From assembly GCF_014650435.1 (NCBI RefSeq), contig NZ_BMUY01000010.1, positions 186,001 to 250,000 of the forward strand: a stretch of DNA of 64,000 nt, in the 5' to 3' direction. Of this stretch, positions 8,900-15,882 are shown piece after piece. The position numbers and the translations under genes were made by a program. Under the pieces are notes generated by a model. That model did not search any database. It was not told the origin of the DNA and worked only from the letters and a program-made list of their open reading frames with translations. How positions within the stretch are numbered: the first letter of the stretch is position 1; each line of letters opens with the position of its first letter. This DNA is from Streptomyces tendae. GTDB lineage: Bacteria > Actinomycetota > Actinomycetes > Streptomycetales > Streptomycetaceae.

Positions 8900-9245
8900 G
8901 GCCGTCCCTCACTTTCTGCAACAGGTCCAGGTCCTCGGTGGCGCGGGAGACGGGGTGCGGCGGCCTCGCGGTGATACGGCCGGCCTCCAGCAGGTCCGAG
9001 AGCAGGATGACGACCACGCTCACCGGCAGGTCGAGACGGGCCGCGAGCTCCGCCACGGCCATCGGCTCGGCGCACAGCCGCAGGATCCGCAGGTGCTCGG
9101 GCTGCGGACGTGCCGCCCGGGCGGGCTGCGGGTCGCAAGCGGTCACCGTCGTGATGAGGGTGAAGTCGGCGCGGCTGGGCCGGGTCCGGCCGCCGGTCAG
9201 GGTGAACGGCCGTACGAGCCGGCCCCCCGCGTCGCCTCCGGTCAC
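8886..9245 (-). CDS. cvnC: CvnC: DUF742 protein
   Basis: A 119-aa DUF742 protein. The core LRILRLCAEPMAVAELAARLDLPVSVVVILLSDLLEAGRI (residues ~50-90) has a winged-helix-like layout. In conservons CvnC binds the other members; no enzyme activity is known. The GTG start lies 1 nt after the cvnB stop, and the end overlaps cvnD. The N-terminus contains RLVRPFTLTGGRT, the usual DUF742 opening. Confidence 0.92.
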   Translation of the reverse strand: MTGGDAGGRLVRPFTLTGGRTRPSRADFTLITTVTACDPQPARAARPQPEHLRILRLCAEPMAVAELAARLDLPVSVVVILLSDLLEAGRITARPPHPVSRATEDLDLLQKVRDGLGRL

Positions 9246-9246
9246 G

Positions 9247-9666
9247 TCACTCGCCGGGTCCCGCGGTGGCCCGCGGTGCCGCGCTCAGGTGCTCGCCGAT
9301 CTTCTTCACCAGCATGTTCATCTGGTACGCCACCACGCCGACGTCGGCGTTCGGCCCGGTGAGCACGACCAGGTGCGCGCCGGGTCCCGCGGAGGTGAGT
9401 ATCAGATAGCTGTTGGCCATCTCGATGAGCGCCTGGCGCACCGGGCCGCCCCGGAAGTCCATGCTGACGCCCTTGCTCAGGCTCATCAGGCCCGAAGCGG
9501 TCGCCGCCAGCCGCTCGGCGTCGTCCCGCAGGAACCCGGTGGACTTGCTGACGACCAGTCCGTCCTCGGAGAGCACCACCGCCTGGTTCACGTCGGCGAC
9601 CCGCTCCACGAGTCCGGTGAGCAACTGGTCCAGCTCGGTGTGCGTGGCGGGGGAGGGTCGGGTCAT
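9247..9666 (-). CDS. cvnB: CvnB: roadblock/LC7 domain protein
   Basis: A 139-aa roadblock/LC7 protein, a family that acts as a GTPase-activating or scaffold partner of small GTPases. Diagnostic text is LLTGLVERVADVNQAVVLSEDGLVVSKSTG at residues ~13-42 and later YLILTSAGPGAHLVVLTG. The ATG overlaps the cvnA stop as ATGA. It probably bridges the sensor CvnA and the GTPase CvnD. Confidence 0.93.
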   Translation of the reverse strand: MTRPSPATHTELDQLLTGLVERVADVNQAVVLSEDGLVVSKSTGFLRDDAERLAATASGLMSLSKGVSMDFRGGPVRQALIEMANSYLILTSAGPGAHLVVLTGPNADVGVVAYQMNMLVKKIGEHLSAAPRATAGPGE

Positions 9667-12368
9667 CGCGTGTCCTTCGTCGGCGTTCGGCGGTCGGAGG
9701 TCGGGTTCGAGGGGGCGGCGGAGGAGAGCACCTGCCCGTCGGTGTCGGTGTCGGTGTCGGTGTCGTCCGCGCCGGCCTCGTCGGCGGCTTCCGCGGTTTC
9801 GGCGGCTTCGGTGGGTTCGTCAGCGGTATGGGCTCGCAGCGTGCCGCGCTGGAAACCGGCGAGGGACGAGGCGGCCCGCTCGGCCGTGAAGTCGCCGTAG
9901 TCGTCGGACGCGCCCGCCGAGCCGTCCTGGCGGCCACCCGGCTCCTCGTCGCGCAGCTCGGCGGCGAGGCTGGTCTGCGGCACCCGGCGGGGCAGCGGCG
10001 CCAGTCCGCCGCGCCCGCCGGAGGGCCGGTCGGGCGAGGCGTCGGCGGGGCCGCCCGGACCGCCTGCCGCGACCGCGGACCGGCTCGGCGGCGCGGGCCG
10101 GGACGACCGCACGGGCCGCGGCGGCCCCTCCGGCCCGCCGGACGGGTCCCCTTCCGGTCCCGAGGCCGCGGCGGACTGCCCGGAGGGGGCGGCCGACGTG
10201 GCGGAGGCGGCCGGGTCGGACCGGCCGAACGGGGCGGCGGCGGTGGCCGGGTCGGTCGGGGTGCCCGAGGGGGCGGGACCGGCAGGGGCGACGGGCGCGG
10301 CCCGGTCGGCCGAGGTGCGTGCCGAGGCCCCGTTGGCCCCGGATGCCCCGGCCACCCGGCGGGCCGGCGCGCCGGCGCCGGTGCCGTCCTCCGTCCCGCC
10401 GACCGGCTCGCGCACCACGATCTCGTGCGGGATCAGCACGATCGCCGTCGTCCCGCCGTACGGCGAGGGGCGCAGCGTGACGGTGATGCCGTGCCGGTGG
10501 GCGAGACGGGCGACGACGAACATGCCGAGCCGCAGGTCGTCGGCGAGTGCCACCACGTCGAACTGCGGAGCCACCGCCAAGTGGGCGTTGAACGACGCGT
10601 AGTCCTCCTCCGACAGGCCGAGCCCGCGGTCCTCGATCTCGACGGCCAGGCCCTTGGCCACCAGCGCCGCCCGCACCCCGACCGGGTTCGGCGCGGGGGA
10701 GTACGCCGTCGCGTTGTCGATCAGCTCGGCCAGCAGGTGGATCACGTCGGCCACCGCGGGCGGGGCGAGGGCCACCTCCTCGTCGGCGTGCAGCTCCACC
10801 CGCTGGTACTCGGCGACCTCGCCGACGGCGCTGCGCAGGATGTCGACCACCGACACGGGCTCGCGCCAGGTGCGCCGGGGCTGCTCGCCGCTGATGATGA
10901 CGAGGTTCTCCTCGTAGCGCCGCAACTGGCTGGCCGTGGAGTCCAGTTCGTACAGGCCCTTGAGGATCTCGGGGTCCGTGTGTTCGCGCTCCAGGGCGTC
11001 CAGCTTGCTCAGCTGCATGTTGACCAGGTTCTGGCTCTGCCGCGCGATGCCCAGGATGACCTTCTGGAAGCCGCGCCGGGTGTCGGCGAGTTCGACGGCG
11101 GTGTGCACGGCGGTGCGCTGCGCCGTGTTGAACGCCTGCGCGACCTGGCCGAGTTCGTCCCGTCCGTAGTCCAGCGGCGGGGTGGCCGACTCCACGTCCA
11201 CCGTCTCGCCCCGCTCCAGCCGGGCCACCACGTCGGGCAGCCGGTCCTCGGCCAGGCTCAGGGTGGCCAGCCGCAGTCCGCGCAGCCGCCGGGAGAGCGA
11301 GCGGGTGATACGCCAGGACATCACGATGCAGAGCAGCAGGGCGATCAGGCCGCCCGCGCTGAGGGAGGCGGCCGTGATCAGCAGCCCGCGCGCCTCCTCC
11401 GCGCTGCGGTCGAGCAGCCCGTCCGTCTGCTGCTGGATGAGCTGCCCGTACTGGGTGCGGATCTTGTCGAAGGCGGTGATCCAGCGCTGTCGTGCGTCCG
11501 GCAGGTCGATCCGGTCGTCCCCGTCCCCCGAACGGGCCTCCAGCACCTGGTCCTCGACGTCCTGCATGGACTTCCACTCGGAGCTGGCGAGGATGCGCTC
11601 GGTCTGGGTCTTCGCGCTGCCGGTCAGCGAGGGGAGGATCTGGTCCTGCACCAGCCAGCGGCGGGTGTGCACCAGCTGGGCGAACCGGGACCACTGCTCC
11701 TCGTCCATCCGGCCGGACGGCCAGGCCAGGGTGAGCTGGGCGTCCTCCTGGGAGCCCAGCTCGGCGGCGTGTTCGAGGGCGACCAGCGGACCGGCCTGCG
11801 ACGTGAGGTCGCCGTCGTCGACCTGGGACAGCTCCTGGAAGGCGTGGATCTGGTCGTCGACGATCGCGGTGTACTGGTCGAGTGCCTGCTCGGCGGTGAT
11901 GTCGCTGGGGTCGTCCACCTGGTTGCGGTAGTACTCCAGGCTGCCCACCGAGCCGAGTACCGAGTACAGCCGGTCCGAGACGCGTGCGGGAGCACTCTCG
12001 ATCGCGTCGGACTGGCCGACCAGCTGCGCGACCGCCTCGTCCGTCTTCTTGCGCTGTGCGTCCAGTGCCTCCCGGTCGCCGTCCGGTGCGGCCAGCCAGG
12101 CGGCCGACAGACTGCGCTCCCGCTGCAGGGCCAGGGCGGCCTCGGTGCCCATGGCGCCGGTGTCGCGGCTCAACTCCGTCTGCGCGCGCAGCCGCAGGCC
12201 TTCCGAGAACATCTGGATCGTGGTCACGCCCCACACGGCCGCGAGGGTGACGCCGGGCACCAGGGCCAGGAGGATCAGGGACAGGCGTATGGAGCCGAGG
12301 CGGCGCCGGGCGCCCGTCCTGCGGGCCGGCTGTGTCCTGCCCGTCTTGCGTGTCTTGCGTGCAGACAT
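9663..12368 (-). CDS. cvnA: CvnA: membrane nitrate/nitrite-sensor-like histidine-kinase-fold protein
   Basis: A 901-aa sensor of the conservon. In order: basic N-terminus, TM1 (~residues 30-50), a long extracellular NIT-type sensing domain (~55-330), TM2 (~332-354), a HAMP region, a helical linker (~430-520), a HATPase_c ATP-binding domain (~535-665: NATAYSPAP, EDRGLGLSEEDY, PYGGTTAIVLIP), then a disordered Pro/Ala/Ser-rich tail of about 230 residues with a DTDTDTDTD run. I see no clear phospho-acceptor His box, as expected for CvnA proteins, so classical autophosphorylation is doubtful. First gene of cvnABCD and 71 bp downstream of the orphan binding lipoprotein. Confidence 0.92.
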   Translation of the reverse strand: MSARKTRKTGRTQPARRTGARRRLGSIRLSLILLALVPGVTLAAVWGVTTIQMFSEGLRLRAQTELSRDTGAMGTEAALALQRERSLSAAWLAAPDGDREALDAQRKKTDEAVAQLVGQSDAIESAPARVSDRLYSVLGSVGSLEYYRNQVDDPSDITAEQALDQYTAIVDDQIHAFQELSQVDDGDLTSQAGPLVALEHAAELGSQEDAQLTLAWPSGRMDEEQWSRFAQLVHTRRWLVQDQILPSLTGSAKTQTERILASSEWKSMQDVEDQVLEARSGDGDDRIDLPDARQRWITAFDKIRTQYGQLIQQQTDGLLDRSAEEARGLLITAASLSAGGLIALLLCIVMSWRITRSLSRRLRGLRLATLSLAEDRLPDVVARLERGETVDVESATPPLDYGRDELGQVAQAFNTAQRTAVHTAVELADTRRGFQKVILGIARQSQNLVNMQLSKLDALEREHTDPEILKGLYELDSTASQLRRYEENLVIISGEQPRRTWREPVSVVDILRSAVGEVAEYQRVELHADEEVALAPPAVADVIHLLAELIDNATAYSPAPNPVGVRAALVAKGLAVEIEDRGLGLSEEDYASFNAHLAVAPQFDVVALADDLRLGMFVVARLAHRHGITVTLRPSPYGGTTAIVLIPHEIVVREPVGGTEDGTGAGAPARRVAGASGANGASARTSADRAAPVAPAGPAPSGTPTDPATAAAPFGRSDPAASATSAAPSGQSAAASGPEGDPSGGPEGPPRPVRSSRPAPPSRSAVAAGGPGGPADASPDRPSGGRGGLAPLPRRVPQTSLAAELRDEEPGGRQDGSAGASDDYGDFTAERAASSLAGFQRGTLRAHTADEPTEAAETAEAADEAGADDTDTDTDTDGQVLSSAAPSNPTSDRRTPTKDTR

Positions 12369-12439
12369 CGTCGTCCTAGGCGATCAGCGGGAGAGGGCGG
12401 CAGGAGTGCGGAGATGCCGACGGCCGCCGGGCCGTCCGG

Positions 12440-13453
12440 TCACCGGGTGCCGCCCGCGGCGAACTTCGCGACCGAGTCGGCGTTGGTCCGGGTCACGAAC
12501 GCGGGGCCGGTCAGCACGGGGGCCACCCCGCCGCCGCTGACGTTGCCGTTGGTGCGGTAGAGCCAGAGCGCGTCCACGGCGAGGTAGCCCTGCAGGTAGG
12601 GCTGCTGGTCCACGGCGAACTGGACGTCACCGCGTTTGACGGCGGCCACCAGGTCGTTGTCGAGGTCGAAGGTGGCGACGTGGGCGTCGCTGCCCGCCTC
12701 GTCGACCGACTCGACCGCGGTGAGGGCGAACGCGGCGCCGTTCATGACGACTTCGTCGATGCCGGGGTTCTGCCGCAACCGCGCCGTGACGGCCGCGCCG
12801 ACCGCCTTCATGTCGGTGCCCTCGACGTAGAGCATCTCGGTCTCCCCCCCGAAGGTCTTCTTCACCCCGGCGCAGCGGGCCTCCAGCGCGACGTTGCCAC
12901 GCTCGTGGATGACGCACAGGGCGTGCTTGGCCTTGAGGTCGTTCAGCTTGTCGCCGACGGCCCGGCCCGCGACGCTCTCGTCCTGCCCGAAGTACTCCAG
13001 GAGCCCGGTGGAACGCCAGGCACTGATACCGGAGTTGAGACCGACCACGGGGATCCCGGCCGCCTTGGCCTCGGCGACCGGCGCCTTCATCGCCTGCGGT
13101 TTGGCCAGGGTCACGGCGATGCCGTCGGCCTTGTCGCGGATGGCGTCGCGCACCAGGGCGGCCTGGTCGGCGGTGTCGGCGTCGCCGGCGTACGTCAGGT
13201 CGACGCCGTCCTTGGCGGCCGCCGCCTCGGCGCCCTTGCGCACCCGGTCCCAGAAGGCGTCGCCCTCACCGCCGTGGGTGACCATGACGATCTTCATCCG
13301 GTCGCCGCCGGACCCGCCCGCGGCGTCCGCCGCCGAGCCGTCCTCGTCCCCGCCCAGGGCGGAGCAGCCGGCCACCAGCAGGCAGACGGCCGCGGCCAGG
13401 GCCACGGTGCGGGGGGTTCCGGGGGAGTGGGTGGGCGGGGGAGCTGTACTCAT
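12440..13453 (-). CDS. Orphan ribose-type periplasmic-binding lipoprotein
   Basis: A 337-aa secreted lipoprotein with a signal peptide and lipobox LLVAGCSALGG (Cys near residue 28), then a type-1 periplasmic-binding domain (sugar-binding, RbsB/Peripla_BP_4-like): IVMVTHGGEGDAFWDRVRKGAEAA, ALVRDAIRDKADGIAVT and DEVVMNGAAFALTAVE. The ATG at 13453 was chosen because the 44 upstream in-frame codons would precede the signal peptide. No permease or ATPase accompanies it. It is followed at 71 bp by cvnA in the same direction, so a sensory partnership with the conservon is plausible; alternatively it serves a transporter elsewhere. Confidence 0.85.
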   Translation of the reverse strand: MSTAPPPTHSPGTPRTVALAAAVCLLVAGCSALGGDEDGSAADAAGGSGGDRMKIVMVTHGGEGDAFWDRVRKGAEAAAAKDGVDLTYAGDADTADQAALVRDAIRDKADGIAVTLAKPQAMKAPVAEAKAAGIPVVGLNSGISAWRSTGLLEYFGQDESVAGRAVGDKLNDLKAKHALCVIHERGNVALEARCAGVKKTFGGETEMLYVEGTDMKAVGAAVTARLRQNPGIDEVVMNGAAFALTAVESVDEAGSDAHVATFDLDNDLVAAVKRGDVQFAVDQQPYLQGYLAVDALWLYRTNGNVSGGGVAPVLTGPAFVTRTNADSVAKFAAGGTR

Positions 13454-13808
13454 GGGGGCGGGGGCACCTCGCTGTGCGGCCGAGCAGGAGGATCGGAGCG
13501 AGCGGGTCCGGAGTCGCGGGTCAGTGCGCCAACCGGGTGAAACTCGCCTGGCCGGAGCAAACCGTGTGTGACCGCTGGTAGTCAAGTGACCAGCGAACTG
13601 CTGTGAGTTGTCGGTGCCGCATCGTGATGAACGGGGTGGCGAAAGCGGGCCGAAGCGGAATGCCGAGCGGTATGCCCGGCGGCGCGGGCCGTTCCCCGGG
13701 GTGATCCGCCGAGCGGTTCTGATGGGCAGTTAGGTCGTGAGCTATCGTGTACGGGGGTAAAAACAGGCGGCACGGTCTGTTGAGTTCCAGCCCAGGAGAG
13801 TTCAGCCG
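13454..13808. other. Divergent intergenic region between the binding lipoprotein and cprB
   Basis: This 355-bp region holds the promoters of the conservon-linked operon (leftward) and of cprB (rightward). Apart from the dyad annotated at 13762-13781 I see no gene; a short minus-strand ORF here has no coding character. It contains several GCGG/GATCC-like small repeats but no convincing promoter hexamers. Confidence 0.6.
13762..13781. promoter_or_regulatory. Candidate CprB (gamma-butyrolactone-receptor type) operator
   Basis: A 20-bp imperfect dyad with AACAG at the left end and CTGTT at the right end plus internal matching C/G positions lies 27 bp upstream of the cprB start. Length and location fit an autoregulatory element (ARE) of the ArpA/ScbR receptor family, which usually represses its own promoter. 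This is a prediction from symmetry and position. Confidence 0.55.
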
Positions 13809-14456
13809 ATGGCGAGGCAGCTACGCGCCGAGCAGACCCGCGCGACGATCGTCGGTGCGGCGGCCGACCTGTTCGACCAGCACGGTTACGAGTCGACCAG
13901 CCTGAGCGAGATCGTCGCCCACGCCGGAGTCACCAAGGGTGCCCTGTACTTCCACTTCGCGGCGAAGGAAGACCTCGCCCACGCCATCATGGAGATACAG
14001 TCCCACACCCTGCACCGGCTGGCGAAGGACCTGGAGGGGCGGGGGTACTCCTCGCTGGAGGCGCTGATGCGCCTCGCCTTCGGCATGGCCCGGCTCTGCG
14101 AGGAGGGGCCGGTGCTGCGGGCGGGGATGCGGCTCGCCACCGCGGGAGTACCGGTGCGGCCGCCGTTGCCGCACCCCTTCACCGAGTGGCGGGAGATAGC
14201 CACGTCCCTGCTGCTGAACGCCGTACGGCAGGCCGACGTGCACCCGGACATCGACGTGAACTCCGTCGCCCACACCCTCGTCAGCTCCGTGGTCGGCACC
14301 CGTGTCGTGAGCGGCACCCTCGAACCGGCCGGGCGCCAGCCCCGTCGCCTCGCCGAGCTCTGGTACATCCTGATCCGCGGCATGGTCCCGGTGACCCGGC
14401 GCGCCCGCTACCTCACTCTTGCGAACCGCCTGGAACGGGAGACGGGCACGCCCTGA
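13809..14456 (+). CDS. cprB: TetR-family gamma-butyrolactone-receptor homologue CprB
   Basis: A 215-aa DNA-binding regulator. The N-terminal TetR helix-turn-helix covers residues ~30-52 (SLSEIVAHAGVTKGALYFHF), with the FHFxxKEDLA continuation typical of ArpA/ScbR receptors. The C-terminal ligand domain includes GMARLCEEGPVLRAGMRLAT and WREIATSLLLNAVRQADV. The sequence closely resembles my memory of S. coelicolor CprB, whose structure is known and which affects antibiotic production and sporulation. No afsA/scbA-type butenolide synthase lies nearby, so it is an orphan receptor. A dyad upstream suggests autoregulation. GAGAG precedes the ATG. Confidence 0.93.
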   Translation: MARQLRAEQTRATIVGAAADLFDQHGYESTSLSEIVAHAGVTKGALYFHFAAKEDLAHAIMEIQSHTLHRLAKDLEGRGYSSLEALMRLAFGMARLCEEGPVLRAGMRLATAGVPVRPPLPHPFTEWREIATSLLLNAVRQADVHPDIDVNSVAHTLVSSVVGTRVVSGTLEPAGRQPRRLAELWYILIRGMVPVTRRARYLTLANRLERETGTP

Positions 14457-14473
14457 CCGGTACGGTGACGTGC

Positions 14474-15691
14474 ATGCCCGACACCCCGTTCGCGCCCGCC
14501 CCCGTCATCCTCGGCGACGAGCCCGGCTCCTTCCCGCACGGCGTGCTGGCCGAGCGGCACCCCGCCATCGTGCGGCAGGTGCGGGACGCCTTCCCCCTCG
14601 ATCCCGGGCGACGCCGGGCGCTCGACGCGCTGCTCGCGAGCTGCGCCGACGGCGTGGTCGAGCCGCTGCCCGCCGACGCCGACCCCACCGGCCGCGACCG
14701 GGACCGCTGGGCGAGGTGGGGCATGGACGCGTACGCCGGCCGCTCCTGGTACGACGTGCCCTGGCTGTGGGCCGAGAGCCACTTCTACCGCCGGCTCCTG
14801 GACGCCGTCGGCTACTTCGGCCCCGGAGCATGGCAGGGCGTGGACCCTTTCCGGCCCGCCAAGCTCGCCGAACTCGACGCGCCGGAGACGGACGAGGAAC
14901 TCGCCGCGCTCGACGGTCTCGACCGCCTCCCCGCCGACGAGCGGATCCGGGCCCTGCTGCACGGCTCGCTGTGGGGCAACCGCGCCGACCTCGGCTTCCG
15001 CCTCTCCGGCCGGGGCGCCGACACCGGGGGCGAGGCGGAGGCCCTCGTCGCCGACGACAGCGACACCCTCTGGTCGCTGCTCCCGGCCCACGGGACGGGC
15101 GCGCCGGGCGGGGGGCCGGCCACCCTGTGCCTCGTCGCCGACAACGCCGGCCGCGAACTCGTCCCCGACCTGCTCCTCGTCTCACAGCTCCTCGCCGAGG
15201 GCCGCGTCGGCCGGGCCGTCCTGCACGTCAAGCCGTACCCGTACTACGTCTCCGACGCCACGCCCACCGACGTGCTCGACGCCCTGCGTCGGCTGATGGC
15301 CGCGGGCGGCGCGGCGGCGGCCCACGGCGAGCGGCTCTGGACGGCGCTGACCGACGGCCGCGTCACCGTCCGCGCCCACCCCTTCTCCTGCGCCCCGCTG
15401 CCGTACGCCGACATGCCCGACGACCTGCGCGAGGACTTCGCCGCGGCCACCGTCACCGTACTCAAGGGCGACCTCAACTACCGGCGTCTGGTGGGCGACC
15501 GGTGGTGGCCGCCGACCACCTCCTTCGCGGACGTCACCGCGTACTTCCCGGGCCCCGTCGCGGCGCTGCGCACCCTCAAGTCCGACGTCGTCACCGGACT
15601 CGACGCGAAGACCGAGGCCGCGCTGGAGGCGAGCGGGGAGCGGCGCTGGCGGACGAGCGGGACGCATGCCTTGATCCAGGTCAGGTGCTGA
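14474..15691 (+). CDS. DUF89 / ARMT1-like damage-control phosphatase family protein
   Basis: A 405-aa cytoplasmic protein of the DUF89 family, metal-dependent phosphatases thought to remove damaged or over-reactive phosphometabolites. Characteristic sites are LVADNAGRELVPDLLL near residue 218 (Asp-Asn metal site), VTVLKGDLNYRRL near residue 330 and RTLKSDVVTGL near residue 370. It lies 17 bp after cprB in the same direction and may be co-transcribed. The C-terminal codons and stop are the first unit of a tandem repeat array (15684-15781). Actual substrate unknown. Confidence 0.82.
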   Translation: MPDTPFAPAPVILGDEPGSFPHGVLAERHPAIVRQVRDAFPLDPGRRRALDALLASCADGVVEPLPADADPTGRDRDRWARWGMDAYAGRSWYDVPWLWAESHFYRRLLDAVGYFGPGAWQGVDPFRPAKLAELDAPETDEELAALDGLDRLPADERIRALLHGSLWGNRADLGFRLSGRGADTGGEAEALVADDSDTLWSLLPAHGTGAPGGGPATLCLVADNAGRELVPDLLLVSQLLAEGRVGRAVLHVKPYPYYVSDATPTDVLDALRRLMAAGGAAAAHGERLWTALTDGRVTVRAHPFSCAPLPYADMPDDLREDFAAATVTVLKGDLNYRRLVGDRWWPPTTSFADVTAYFPGPVAALRTLKSDVVTGLDAKTEAALEASGERRWRTSGTHALIQVRC

Positions 15692-15781
15692 GTCGGGGGC
15701 GGGTGTTGGGCTGGGGGCGGGTGTCGAGCCGGGCCAGGTGCTGAGTCGGGGCGGTGCTGAGCCGGGTCGGGTGTTGAGACA
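15684..15781. repeat. Degenerate 16-18-bp tandem repeat across the DUF89 gene stop
   Basis: About five and a half units of the form GGTGCTGAGTCGGGG(G)C follow each other; the first contains the TGA of the upstream gene. Units vary by 1-4 bases and by 1-2 bp in length. G-rich and untranslated, it separates the DUF89 gene from the geosmin synthase promoter region. Confidence 0.8.
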
Positions 15782-15882
15782 GTGCCGGGGGAAAGTTCCC
15801 GCATTTCGGGGTGATTCACGCGATGGTGTGATCATGTGTCGCCCGGTGGATGTGTCCGCAGGGCCGTGGGTAGTGCCCGGCC

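Noticed and set aside
9736..9770. GTGTCG-type micro-repeat considered as a separate repeat element.
   Set aside because: It lies inside the cvnA coding frame as the DTDTDTDTD run and keeps the frame, so it is described with that gene.
13582..13773. A 63-codon minus-strand ORF between the binding lipoprotein and cprB.
   Set aside because: No ribosome site, no family resemblance, and it covers the cprB promoter and operator.
15822..15845. TGTGATCATGTGTCGC upstream of geosmin synthase, resembling a Crp/cyclic-nucleotide-regulator site.
   Set aside because: Only the left half-site matches; the right half differs from TCACA in two positions, so symmetry is too weak.
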